Source: Nissolia schottii (taxonomy: Eukaryota; Streptophyta; Magnoliopsida; Fabales; Fabaceae). Taken from it: 64,000 nucleotides of DNA. Shown here piece by piece: positions 27,601-39,609 of this stretch. Made by a program: the position numbers and the translations under genes. The stretch is taken from NCBI GenBank assembly GCA_003254905.1, contig QANU01063901.1, positions 124,001 through 188,000 on the forward strand. Direction: 5' to 3'. Every line of letters begins with the position of its first letter. The stretch's first letter is position 1. The notes below the pieces were generated by a model. That model saw only the letters and a list, made by a program, of their open reading frames with translations, ran no database searches and was not told where the DNA came from.

Positions 27601-28000
27601 ACAAAAAGCAACTAGCTCCACTGCTTAACAAGTCTTCATGACAATTTTTTTTGTGTTCATCCGAACTATAAAATAAAAGATCTACGATTTTTTTGTCATA
27701 ATGTGATTCGTTTTATAAAAATTTGTAAGATTAGGACTCCTTGTCAAAATTCACATAAGTATGGGTCAAATTTCAAAAATCAAATTTTAAAAATTTGATT
27801 TCAACAAATTAAAATAAAAATTTGTTGCGTGCGTAGTGCACGCGCATGACACGTGCCTAAAATCAGGCTGGCCCATTCTGATTTTTTGAAGAAATTTCAA
27901 CGAAATAGTAACTTATGTTGCTTATAAATAGAAGAGGAGGTAGTATTTGCAACATGTTCCCTTCAGGATAGCATAGTAGCAATTTGTATATGATTTCGTA
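24672..28000. other. 3' flank of the VQ gene and spacer
   Basis: No second gene is recognised. It holds a 20-bp direct duplication (25074-25113), a three-unit tandem repeat (25630-25767), and long poly-T/AT-rich tracts. Frames at 24877-25156, 25056-25256 and 26364-26603 are short and featureless. Confidence 0.5.
25630..25767. repeat. Three diverged tandem units of about 50 bp
   Basis: Each unit contains CCTATG(C/T)AT, then TTGATC(A/G)TAAA, then ATTG(C/T)(G/A)TTTTT. The second and third units are most alike. Minor local duplication with no coding capacity. Confidence 0.6.
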
Positions 28001-28066
28001 GTAGCAACTTGTTCATTTTAGTGTAGTAACTTGTTCGTTTTGAATTTTTTTTTTTTTGAAGAGTAG

Positions 28067-30545
28067 TTATACACATAAAAATATCAAGGTGCTAGCAAAT
28101 AATGTAGCCGTCTTGAAGTACGTTTCTTGAACCAACACCTTAATTGGAAAATTGCGAGCCTCTAAAAACCTTACGTTCATCGACTCAACCAAGTTTGACA
28201 TCATGTGGGAACATCGACGTCCACCATCAAAGCCACAAATCCATTTTTCTCTTGGGATTGCATGAATCCAAGCTGTGTAATCTTCACCTTTTTGGCACAA
28301 TCTTTCGTGACATTCATTGTACTGCTCTATCGTGCTCTAATAACATGTAAAACAAATCATGTCACTCAATTGTGATGAAAGCACTAGGTACTCACAAGTA
28401 CAAACAAAATAACAATAAATGTAACTTACCAATACTGATGACAAGCTTTGGTAGAAACTTGTTCTTGAAGTGTCTCTAAAAATTCATTTGTAATATGTCT
28501 GATGCAATATAGGTGGAATGCTCACACCCCACTCATTTGCCTTATTGTTGCTTTAATTGACTCATGGTAATCGGATATCAATCCAATTTGTCCCTCACCA
28601 ACGCCTAAAGTATTGTGCAAATGTGACAAGAAAACATATACTTCTTTTGTTTCACCTTCGACAATAGCAAAAGAAATAGGAATTATATTCTGATTTCTAT
28701 CTTGTGTGGATGCCATCAACAACTTCCCCTCGTATTTTCCGTACAAGTGTGTGTCATCAACTTGGACGATTAGTTTACAATACCTGAACACCCTCACTCG
28801 TGGCCCAAAGCTCCAAAAAACACGCCTAAATATACGAACGTCTAGAACCACCGATCCGTCATCATTGTAGGCCTCCACAATATCCATTTCAACCAATGAG
28901 TCTAGACCAAAATAACTCATTGCTAGTAGTCATGATGGCAAGTCTACAAACTAATTTTCCCAATTGCCATAGACCTGTTCAATTGCCTTGTGTTTTTCCA
29001 TCCATGCCTTCTTAACAGTTTCTTGAATAGATTTAATTGGCATTTTTGGATCTACGCTTACTGCCTCCAAGATCATGCTAGCAATCTTATTAAAAGTCAA
29101 CTTTGAGTGGTCTTGAGTAAGGCGCGATGCAACACAACTATCAAGGCTATTGTACTTTGACACTTTCCAGTAGTTGTTTCTCTTCTTCTTGGCGATCCTA
29201 ATAACCCATTGGCACCCTTCACCAAAGTTTTTTGCATTTGCAGTAATATATTATCAGTTCTGATTTAATCACTTCACAATCGACCGCCCTCAATATGCAA
29301 TACTTTGCAATAGCTTCTCTAACTTCATCATTGTTGTTGAATTGCATTCCAATATAGAATTCATCACTAGCAACATACTCATTTGATGAGGTGTTTCCAA
29401 AATGTGCAAACATCGACGCACGCATACCATCAATATCAAAAGTGCGTAAGAATAGGGAGGAACAAACGGTCCTACCTCATCTGATGCATTAGGTACACCA
29501 CCATCATCAACATATTTTTCAACTAATTTTAATGAGCATCTAAAGAGTACACATATATGCAATAATTATACTGATACAGTCACACAAACTATGCTTAACA
29601 TAGTCATTGAATAATAATTAATTTATGGTCATAAAATTATAACTAATTAAGGATAAAAACTAATTAAAGTTAAAATTATAACTAATTAAAGTGCGATATA
29701 TTTTTGATACACGGAATCCTATTGATCATGTGGGTGTAGAGCATTCTTTGCGTAGTTCATTTGTATAGTGAACATAATAATAAAAATGATTAACTTATAA
29801 ATTTAATGCGCTAAACAATTAATCTAATTTTACTTTAATTTAAAATTATAACTAATTAAAGTTATGATTATAACTAATTAAAGTTAAAACATAAATTACT
29901 TAAGGATAAAATATAACTAATTAAAGTTAAAATTATAACTAATTAAAGTGCGATGCATTTCTGATACACGATATCCTCTTGATGAGGCAGGTGTAGAGCA
30001 TACTTTTCGTCGTTCATTGGTGTGGTGAACATAAAAATTAGTTAATCTAATTTTACTTTAATTTAAAATTAAAACTAATTAAAGTTACTCAATCAAAACT
30101 AATTAACATTACTAATTATATAATATTCAACTAATATAATTATCAACTAACATAAGCGTAAATATTATTAAGACCACAACACTACATAATTAACAACTAA
30201 TTTACTTACGTAATATTTAAAATATTAAATACCTGAATCTTGTTCGTTCCAACTCTCATCGGCATCTTCAAACATGTCATCTCATAATGCTTGAGGTTCA
30301 TCGAATTGTTGGTTCATTGGATATGAACTTCGACCAACTTGATCAACATTATGAAATCTACCGCAATCTGCAGTAAGAGCAGTTACAAAGTTGATAAGCA
30401 AATCAATATCAGCAATATATGCCTTAGAACTCTCATGTAAGGCAAACATTTGTTGCATTTGCACATCGTTGGATATTGCACCAGATCTATACTTAATCAA
30501 CCCGTTATAGAAAGATTGTGGAGATTTATATATGATTTTCTTCAC
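28067..30545 (-). pseudogene. Broken Mutator-type (MULE/MuDR) transposase gene
   Basis: Read from high to low coordinates. 30282-30545 is a frame of unknown identity that may be an upstream exon. 29219-29425 resembles the MuDR N-terminal domain (FYIGMQF...REAIAKYCI). About 28951-29210 gives the linker region (KYNSLDSC...QDHSKL, then KAWMEKHKAI). 28522-28920 is the transposase core: QVDDTHLYGKYEGKLL, then NIIPISFAIVEGETKE, then LISDYHESI; the first and last carry two Asp of the DDE triad, with VDDTHL where VDGTHL is usual. 28067-28300 matches the region after the core (SNLVESMNVRFLEAR). The frame is interrupted between blocks and no C-terminal SWIM zinc finger follows. Terminal inverted repeats and a 9-bp target duplication were not found. 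A dead cut-and-paste element; its reading direction matches DEP1 by chance. Confidence 0.85.
29667..30035. repeat. Direct duplication (255-bp offset) inside the MULE region
   Basis: About 29667-29780 and 29922-30035 are diverged copies. Both contain TAAAATTATAACTAATTAAAGTGCGAT, split by divergence further on, then GATACACG, ATCCT, GTGTAGAGCAT and GTGAACATAA. The surroundings carry further AACTAATTAAAGTTA units, so local slippage and duplication in a decaying transposon is the simplest reading. Confidence 0.6.
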
Positions 30546-31522
30546 TCTCTTCTGAAAATGAGAATAAAGTACATCACGTAGATCCGCGAATAACTTAGAT
30601 GACCAAATAACAACAAATTATGTATCATAATCAGATATAAATTCCACACCTTCACTATTAGACTTTATCACTGAACCATTAAAGTAAACAAAAGTATAAA
30701 AATTTTCTCTACTCATTTTTTGTTCTCACTTTCTCTTCACACTTTCTCTACAAACCTTCTTTACACACACTCTTATAAACAAAGAAGAGACACAAATGAA
30801 GAAGAAGAAATGAAAGTAAAGAATGAAGAGTGGGTTTAGGACAAAGAGAGTTTGAATGAGGCTCAGTATTTATAAAAAAAAAAAAATAAGCACAATTAAA
30901 AAAAATTCTGAAATCGATTTTGCAGAATCTAACTTCAGACTGTCAAATCATGTCAATCACGTCATGGGAGTTTGAGACAGATCTAAAATTAGAACTACAG
31001 AATTCAATTTCAGTCTATCCCATCATGTCCCCTACCACCTTTTTTTCTTTCTGAAATCGGAATTAGGGAATCCAATTTTCGGATTGACCCAGACAAAAGT
31101 AATTTTTTTCATCTGCCCCTAATCACACAATAAAGAACATCCAAACTCATACAAATGTGATAAACCCAATGATCTATGTTCTGTCTCACCCTGTTGCATT
31201 TAACTTCAATTACATGTTTATAAAGAGTAATGTTAATATAGACTTGAGTTCATCATGAACCATACACGTCTTCATGACTTTTATGATTCATGATAAAACG
31301 GGGAAGATGACAAATGTGAAATGGCAAATAAGAGAGAAGACTAAAGAATTTTGTATTATAACGATATTGTGTACTTTACTAGATATATGAGATACACGCG
31401 TATAAGACATATACAAAGAATTAAAACAAATGTAGAATAAATATTATAATAGCCTAAATATATTATAACATGTCTAACTGTTTAGTTACATGTCGCATCA
31501 TAATAATGAAAGTCCATAATTC

Positions 31523-31562
<40 letters not shown>

Positions 31563-31990
31563 TAAAAGAGTTTTTAATAAATGATATCATGTTTTGGGTA
31601 AGGTTTGCAATAAATTTGGATCTCTATCTTCACTATTATAAAGGTGTTGAGCAAGTATAATCACTCTAAGTCACATTTAGGTTTAGTCTATTTTATCACT
31701 CTCCTTATTTTCCAATGAAAATACATATTTTATAGTTTTTCTTTTTAAAAAATAAAAAATAAAAAATAAAAACTACCAATGTTTAACAAAACTACCCAAC
31801 TTTTTTAACTTTTCCATTCTATTTTCAAATTTTCATTTCTTTGCGTGCCCTTTCTAGTTAGTATTAAAGGCAAGGAAATTGGTAATTGAAAAACTTGGAC
31901 TACCTCACTGGTCAAAAGAATAAACCCAAATATTACCAATGAAAAAGTGAGGAAATTAGATTTAAGCCATTAAGGTGAGAGCCAACAAAA
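30546..31990. other. Spacer between MULE relic and DEP1 3' flank
   Basis: No gene. About 30900-31085 contains repeated TCTGAAATCG / GAATC text that may belong to the MULE relic. A TA microsatellite lies at 31528-31559. Confidence 0.45.
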
Positions 31991-32056
31991 AGCAGCCTAG
32001 TTAGTTAAAGTTTGGATTCTTATTCTAAAAAGGCGAGAGTTCGAATCCCATTGACC
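31991..32056 (+). mobile_element. tRNA-like SINE head (fragment)
   Basis: AGCCTAGTTAGTTAAAG (A-box-like) is followed about 30 bases later by GAGTTCGAATCCC (B-box-like), the internal RNA polymerase III promoter arrangement of plant tRNA-derived SINEs. No acceptor stem pairing typical of a true tRNA was found, and the downstream SINE body is replaced within about 30 bases by another element. Confidence 0.45.
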
Positions 32057-32084
32057 AATGTAAAGACTTTGTTAGTGGGTGATC

Positions 32085-32317
32085 TAAGACATGAATACAA
32101 AGACAAAAAGACACAATTTTATACCTCCGTTTTGCTAAGACACCAGAACAGGACATTGAAACACCACCTTTCAAATTAGAATAATTTTTTATGCCTCTGT
32201 CCTCATGTCTCGGTATTCCTATCCTGTCTCGACAACCAAACACAATCTTAATTTTTTTTTTATCTTTGTCCCCATGTCTTTGTATTCTTGTCATGTCTCA
32301 ACAAACAAACGTAACCT
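32085..32317. mobile_element. Small non-autonomous DNA element with inverted ends
   Basis: The left end TAAGACATGAATACAAAGACA and the reverse complement of the right end (TGAGACATGACAAGAATACAAAGACA, differing by a short insertion) match. The outer ACGTTTGT text resembles the CGTTTGATAAG ends of the element at 45.5 kb. No coding and no sure target duplication. Confidence 0.5.
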
Positions 32318-32652
32318 AAATGCTCAAAGAGCTTGGAGACATGTCATAACCCTGATAAAATACTGATATCTCCCCACCTAAACTTTTTCTTTAAAAAAAA
32401 AAAAACATTCAAGTAGGAGGAAAGGCAAGTTAAACAAAAACTTGGGGGATTATTATTCTTTTTGGTTACGGAGATTCCTCTCAAATGTGCCTTTTTTTCC
32501 CATACAAATGAATCTTGAGATTAAACAGAGTCATATTTAAGGGACCGAACCCCTGCAATATATTACATTATTTCATCTCAAGAAGTGAGAGTTACAATAT
32601 CTGCAGTTATCATAACACACAATACCATCACACGTGACTGCAACTACACTAA

Positions 32653-34024
32653 TTAGATCTCGGAGAATGATTTGACTGTCTTGAACCCATGATTCTCAGG
32701 GACGGGACCATTCCCAGGTCGAATAGAAATTATCACCTCCAAACCTGAAACATGGACACCTGTCAACAAATCGATGTTCGGACAAAACAAGCGAACTTTT
32801 TATTCTCTTTTTCTGGCCATATAACTGTGATACTCCTAGGGAAGGGTAGAGAACTACCATGCCAATTGGCTAGGGGTTTCAGTTTACTGATTGTATAAAA
32901 AAATCATGATGTAATACCTTTTAGTTTACTGATTGTATAAAAAAAATACTTCATTGACAGCAAAGCAAATGTAATGAATAAAGGATCAATTTTTAAGAAA
33001 AACATGTTTACTACAAATGAAAAACTTTTACTGGAGATGAAGAACTTTAGTTACTAAAATCATGCGAAAGTTATTAGTAATGGAACAAGCTTCAAGCTAA
33101 TGATGGATAAAATTTAACTCAAATTAAAAGAGGGATCAATAACAAATGCACACACCTGCTGCCTTTGCAGCTGTAGCTTCTTGAAATACATCAGTAACAA
33201 ACAAAATATCTGATGGCTTATCGACGCCAAGTGACTGAGAAATTTCAATATAGCTATGTGTCTCTCTTTTGTTCCTGCAAAATAGTTTTGCATGAATCCA
33301 GGTATCTTAGACAGCAATCATCAAGGGAAAACCTAAACACAAACATTACCCCACTGTGGTGTCAAAGAACCCAGATAAATATTTTCTTAGGTCTCCATAG
33401 TTCGTTTTTCCAAATATTAGCCTTTGTGCCAACCTGCTACCACTAGAATATATGTATACCTGGTGCATATATCAGATATAGAAATTAAAACGCAAGAAAA
33501 TATGACCTCCAAACATCAGACAATTCATACAAAACGTGATTTTGATCGGTTTGTTTCATTTTTGGCCAACAGAAAATAACAACTAACAACTATCGGCTCA
33601 CCCTCAAGTCTCAACAATTTTTGGCTAAGATTAGAGTTTAACAATATTTGCAATTAAGAAGAGACAACATCGCAAATACACATGAGAAAGAAGACAATCT
33701 GAGTTGAAAAATGCCTCAAGGGAGGGATCACAACGCATGTTGGATTGTTTGAAGAGGGAACTGTCTCTTCATGCCATTTTGGTGGGCACATGGATGAATC
33801 AACATGTGACAGGAATAGGATAAAGGAGATCGGATGTGATGGGTGGCTAGCAGAGTTAGGCAAGTGGTTGCTGTCACAAGAGGAGCAGTTACCAAGGTAC
33901 AGTGCCTCTGTGGAGCAATATCCAGCATCCACTACTCAGTGTATTTGAGAACCAGGACCCACCATAGGCGCTTTAGATCAAAGTAAAGAAGAGAGTGGAT
34001 ATACATGAATGGGGCATTTATTAA

Positions 34025-34062
<38 letters not shown>

Positions 34063-36808
34063 GACCACAGACATTCTGCATCTTAGCTGATAGAGGGAAT
34101 CTTAACCTATGGCCATTGAATGCCCATTTACAAGCATGGGCATCTTGCTCTATTCAAGTATCACGGAGCCTAGGGTCAAAATGCACAAAATAATTATCGA
34201 TAGCCATATAGAAAATTGACAAGTGAACCAAAAAGAGATAGAGAGTTACGAATCAGCAAACAGAACCTTTATGCCCAAGGCATGCCACTTTTCTAAAGCT
34301 TCTGGTACATCATCAAAAACTATTCCTTCCAGTTCGTTGTTCTCATAACCAGTTCGCCATATATGACCCTGCATAGCTTAGTGTCAGCTATTTCACAGAT
34401 ATATGAGTTCCATCAAAAGAAGAATTCAGCAACATTAGGTTTAAATACCTGCAACTCTTTCAATGCAGTGATCTTTCTATCAGCTTTAATCATAGCATCC
34501 ACATTAGCAACTAGAGCAGCAATGACTTCTTCTTTGTCAGCATCATCAGGGGGGATAGGCACAGCACCTGCAACCCCTTGTTCAAGGTCACTTTGAACCT
34601 GTTATCCAGTGAAAGAAAAGTCAATGGTCCAAATTCTCTGAAAGCAACATGGAGATAAAATCTCCAGATCTCAATCAAATGGACGCTTATTATTATCCTT
34701 TTGTTTGAGACTCAAATTGCACTGGGAAAGGTGGAGTGGTCCCCAGCTTGCATACTTCCCTATTATTACCATACAGTTTATCTATGGAACTTAAGTTTCT
34801 TGTGTATCTCTTTCCAGTGATGGATTAGTTTTATGACTTTATGCTTTAAGACCCACAAGAAGAAGTATCATCACTTGAAGAAAAATAGAATGACACAAAC
34901 ATGACAAACAACTAAATCATTAGTGTTTCTAATAGTCACGGCCAATGTAGTTAAAATTCAAAATCCCAGCCTCATTCCCATCTTGAACATATCATTTTAG
35001 TGTCAGTAGGGCATAAAATACCACAGTAGTTTGCTAGTACTTTTGTAATGCCTAAACCGCAGATTCCAATTGGAGGAACATAAATACCTAAACCATACAG
35101 TGCTACAAAATCTTACTTGTGAGCGTAGCAACTTGATATCATTTTGAGTATCAGGTGTATCATATGTCGCAGATAGATGCCTCCCAACGTTATCACGAGC
35201 ATATGGAAAGAGAACCTCCGAAACAAATGATATGGGTGTAGTAGTTCCTTCAATGTCAAGAACAACGCAACGCTGCAGTCCAAATAGAGATACTTATAAA
35301 AAATCTAATTGGCAACTTAAAGACCCAAAACCTGGATGTGTCAAACATCCGACAAACTGCAGACCAACATTTCCAGTATACCAAGGATAGAGAATATTGT
35401 TTCAGGAATATCTGAACTGAAGCTTTAAACAAAAAGGGTGGATTATGTTAAGTTGTGAACTCACTGGGTGTGGATCAATATCACCATTAGCTTTGCTTGC
35501 CTTAACTGACAGATTTGACTCCCCAGCAATCCTTAGACTGCTTCTTGCACTTTGTATTGGACCGTGATTTGGAGTAGACCAGTCCAATCCCATTTGGTGA
35601 AGTTTAATTGCAGCATCAAAAAGGTAATGATAACACTCAGCCTGGAAGTGGAAAGAAGCTTTGGCATATTTTTCAGAGAAATATTATGTCACAGAACTTC
35701 TGGGCAGAAAGTTCAGATAGACATCTTAGATAAATTTAATAGCAATCTTACTGTGGAATGTGGACAATACAAACCTGAGTTTTAGCACTGATCCATGAGT
35801 CTCCCCAAATATATATCCCATGGTTGCGAACAAGCACTGCTGTTGTTTTTGGGTAGGCTTCAATCTACAAATTGGGAAGAGAAGAACAACAAAGGCATAT
35901 CACATGTGATTAGCAAAAAAAACCGTTCGTGGAAATCATCTGGCTTCCCAACATACATGTAACATATATATGGAGAACTAACATGAGGTAACATACAGCT
36001 TTAGCAAGAGAATCCGTGAGCTCAGATTCGTAGGCTGTGTTCTCAATTATGGGGACCACAAGTTCATCATAATAACCATGACCCTTGATTCCTTTTATCA
36101 TTTCCATGTGAGTGATCTGCCATTTGTGGAGACAATCAGAAACAAATGAAAATGGGAAGAATAAATAAAAGGAGGAGGACCTTCACTGCAAAAGAGGAAT
36201 TTCAACCATTTCTAAACTTGAGCTATGGAGAGAGGCTTTCAAACCAAGAGGGCTAATACCATTAGAGAGCTAATCATACCACCAAGAAGAACGTCTCATG
36301 CAAATCCTACTTCTCATTAATACAAACTTGATATGATCCTAGGTTGAAAATGGATGGCTATTTGGAACAATATAAATAATCTTTTCTCTACTTAATTGTC
36401 TAAAGTATGATAAAGAGAATCTTCTTCTTTCAAAAGAGTTCCTCCTGCCTAGAATTTAGCACTCCAAAAATAATCTTTTATGCCCAAGCAATGAGATGAG
36501 TTTTTACAAGTCAACTGCATGCCCTATTACCAATCTCAAACCCATTCAAAGACAAAATGATTACTAATAATTATGTATTATAATTTTGAATGTGCATTTT
36601 TTATCTCAAGACTCCTGACTCTAGAACAGCACAAAACATAAAGGCATCTATGCACATAACTTACTCGAAATTCCTTAGATAGAGGATTTATCATTGTTAC
36701 AAGACAAGATTCGATCCCGTGGCTGTGGATAACGGCCCCAGCATCACGCATATCATATGCCTAGAAAGGAAGAAAAAGAAATGTATATCATTTGCTAATT
36801 TATGCAAA

Positions 36809-36839
<31 letters not shown>

Positions 36840-38264
36840 GAAATAAATGCCACACAAGAATAGTAAGTTTATAAGGAGAAGGGCGTAAAGGCCTTCTCCA
36901 CACATGTCCAATTCCAAACCTCCTACAGCGAGATTCTACAACAGTTTCCACAAAGGTGCTATGCCAACTTTCTCCTAATGCATTCGTTTCTAATCATATC
37001 TTGACTAGTGTGTCCACTCATCTAATGCAACATCCTCATCTTTGTCTTATTATCATTTTAAAAAAATTTAAAACCAATCCAATTCTGTGTTATTTTTTTC
37101 TCAAATTTTAAATAGCCTTGTCAGTGTTGTGTCTTGTTGCTAAAACTAATTAATTAAACACTAAAAAAGCTTGTTGATGGTGGGTCGGATAATGTCCTGA
37201 CACCTGAACTTAATACCAAAATAGTGTGTTTTTTGCTTTAGCAGCTTTACATGTGGTAATTAATAGAGTGCAAACTAACCTTACCTTCAAGAAAAGTGGA
37301 CCACAATCAGAACACTTGGGAGGCTTGTGTGGGTAAGGTTTGGGAGATGGAGCAGACAAGATTGATCCATCCTGGGATAACACATACATGTCCTCCGGTT
37401 CCATTCTTTCCTTCTGAACACCTGCACACATTTTTCAGCCCAAAAAAAACAAGGAAGAACAAAACAAACCAGTGATCAATACATAACAGAACTTCATCCC
37501 CTCCTGCACATAAAAACCATCTCAAATTCTTAACCACCAATGGAATTGAATCGAAATCCAGCACAATCACATTGATCATGTATCAAATAATAAGTAAATA
37601 AATAAAAACTCCAACAACAACAACTGCATAATGACTTGTTGCACTAGAAATAGATTGAAACTGGGGACAAATTTTACTTCTAATGCTTCAAACATGGGGT
37701 GCATAATTGATTTTGAGGTTTCCTATTTGGGGGAGAGTTTTACCAAACTATTGCCCCGACCTGAAATTGTGTCAGCAATTCCTAGAAAAAGTAACCCAAA
37801 AAAAAAACCCTCCAACAACATCATATGAGAATCTAGCATTGACCCAAAAACCATCCAACCCAAAACAACGACAAAAGCACGCAAAAATCTGAGCTTGGAC
37901 ACGATCAAATACACATAAATCAAAGAAAACACGCACAAAGTGGATATAAGCACAAAAAGTAATTGACACCCAGAAATGAAAATGAAAGTAGCAAGAACCA
38001 AAACAACAGGGTTAGGGGATTGTGCTGTTGAATACCAGAAGGGGACATGAGAATGAGTTGCTGAGGCCTGGGGATGGAGTCGTCGTGGACCTTGATGGTG
38101 ATGCTCCCACCTGTCCCCGAAACCCATCCGAGATTGTAGAAGTGGCGGCAGAGTTCCGCCATCAGGGACCTTGTCTCCTTCACTGGCTTCCCTTCCAGAT
38201 ATGCCTGCGGCACCTTCGCCCAGTTCAGGGCAACCGCAGGTACTGCCGCCGCTGCTGCCGCCAT
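32653..38264 (-). CDS. DEP1: Methylthioribulose-1-phosphate dehydratase / enolase-phosphatase E1, 12 exons, 525 aa
   Basis: Exons, 5' to 3' on the minus strand: 38264-38036, 37421-37285, 36760-36665, 36116-35997, 35864-35775, 35641-35465, 35272-35117, 34598-34449, 34368-34267, 33459-33350, 33274-33156, 32744-32653. All are GT-AG and in phase. The N-terminal half is an MtnB class-II-aldolase-like dehydratase: SGTGGS near the start, zinc ligands HSH (134, 136) and H209, and E159 in THMEM. The C-terminal half is an MtnC HAD phosphatase: nucleophile motif DIEGTTTP (D289), YSSGS (423-427) and VTD (482-484). Together they turn 5-methylthioribulose-1-phosphate into the acireductone of the Yang (methionine salvage) cycle, which recycles methylthioadenosine from ethylene and polyamine synthesis. 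Plants carry this fusion; the length is normal. Cytosolic, no transit peptide; the Ala-rich start is [10 protein letters not shown]. The divergent neighbour is the EMB2737-like gene. Intron 9-10 holds a foreign-looking block with a poly(A) run. Confidence 0.96.
33650..34060. other. Foreign-looking block with poly(A) run in a DEP1 intron
   Basis: Within the intron 33460-34266 the stretch 33650-33970 has more even base composition than its flanks and contains an open frame on the plus strand of about 75 codons (ending ...[15 protein letters not shown]). About 60 bases later there is an uninterrupted run of about 31 A at 34028-34058. A retroposed fragment would look like this, but I do not recognise the source and find no target-site duplication. 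Confidence 0.4.
36811..36840. repeat. (AAT)n microsatellite in a DEP1 intron
   Basis: Nine to ten AAT units in the intron between exons 2 and 3. Confidence 0.8.
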
Positions 38265-39050
38265 GGATTCTTTCGAGAGAGAGGGAGAGAGAGTGTGCGT
38301 GCGGGAGCTTGGTTCAGTGAATTGAGCAGCTTGATTTGTTGGCTATCGGAGTCACAGTGTTGTGATGGAGAAAATTTTGGAATCTTTTTTTGTTTTCTTG
38401 TAATGGTGTTTGGATTTCGCTACTACTAATATGCTTGCTTTAATAAATATATATATAATATATATATATATACACACACACTTTAATATGCTTATTTAAT
38501 ACAAATTATGATACTTAATTTTAACTAAGTGTAACGTCTAAAGACTTTGTATGTAACTTACTGGAATAACTACTAGCTAAAACATTGATTACTCTACTAC
38601 AAAGGACTTCACCACTAACTTTGTAATATCCTAAAACTTTGAGTCACTAGGAATGAATTCATATTAATTTTAAAGTAAAATTATAGTTACCATTATTTTA
38701 AACGTTAATCATTATTTACTTGATCCTTATATTTATAATTATTCAATACACATTTATATTAATTTGCTAATTATTATTACTAGTTATTTTATCTTATTTG
38801 TATCTTATGATACTACAATAAGCTACCTATGATGCATGCACATAGTAGTCATAAATTGTCTAATGGCACGTTACCATTTCCTTATTCTTTTCCACATGTA
38901 TATTAAATTTTTCAAATGAAATTACTAGTTTTAAATGTTTCCATATTCTTTTCTACTTGTAGGCTATGCAGTACTTGATGATCTACATGTTTCTTTCAAC
39001 TATTTTATATGAAGGTACAAAAGAAATAAATAAGGGGTAATTATGTTATT
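38265..39050. other. DEP1 upstream region
   Basis: The first ~180 bases contain a GAGA-rich tract directly before the start codon (38271-38291) and should include the 5' UTR. A TA/CA microsatellite lies at about 38446-38481. The rest is AT-rich with no recognised feature. Confidence 0.5.
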
Positions 39051-39057
39051 CACGCCA

Positions 39058-39242
39058 CACACTACTGCGCCTTTGTTTCTCGAACTGAGGGGAGAAGAAG
39101 ACAAAGGCTTGTTATGCAAAAGGGGGTCTGAGAGATGATGGGTTTGTGTTGAAGAAGAAGTGCGAGGTGGATGATGATGATGATGATGATGGGGGAACGC
39201 GGAGAGAGGAAGCGGCAACACCAACAGAGGGAGTGTCCTCAT
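39058..39242 (-). pseudogene. Possible orphan first exon with plastid-transit-like peptide
   Basis: A frame begins with ATG at 39242 and reads MRTLPLLVLPLPLSAFP, a His run, then Ser/Thr-rich text to SSRNKGAVVCG, followed by a GTGAAT donor-like site near 39058. Ser-rich, acid-poor text ending in (V)VCG resembles a chloroplast transit peptide and its cleavage region. No matching second exon was found in the ~800 bases before DEP1, and the N gap lies just upstream. It could be a captured or abandoned exon, or chance; the protein family is not recognised. Confidence 0.25.
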
Positions 39243-39304
39243 TTTTCTTTAAGGGAGGAGGGTGGGAGCTGGGGGCTGGATACGGGTTTTTTTTTTTTTT
39301 TTTT

Positions 39305-39526
39305 NNNNNNNNNNNNNNNNNNNNNNNNNNNNNNNNNNNNNNNNNNNNNNNNNNNNNNNNNNNNNNNNNNNNNNNNNNNNNNNNNNNNNNNNNNNNNNNN
39401 NNNNNNNNNNNNNNNNNNNNNNNNNNNNNNNNNNNNNNNNNNNNNNNNNNNNNNNNNNNNNNNNNNNNNNNNNNNNNNNNNNNNNNNNNNNNNNNNNNNN
39501 NNNNNNNNNNNNNNNNNNNNNNNNNN
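39305..39526. other. Assembly gap, 222 N
   Basis: An unresolved stretch flanked by a T run (39291-39304) on the left and a TA microsatellite on the right, which explains why assembly failed. Confidence 0.99.
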
Positions 39527-39542
39527 ATATTGTGTGTATGTG

Positions 39543-39546
<4 letters not shown>

Positions 39547-39607
<61 letters not shown>
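39547..39607. repeat. (TA)n microsatellite
   Basis: About 29 uninterrupted AT/TA units next to the N gap. Confidence 0.95.

Positions 39608-39609
<2 letters not shown>

Noticed and set aside
31991-32056. A tRNA gene
   Set aside because: A- and B-box-like motifs are present but no cloverleaf can be drawn; a SINE head is the better reading.
39146-39242. Acidic Asp-run protein on the plus strand next to the gap
   Set aside because: Produced by a GAT microsatellite; the frame then runs into N bases.
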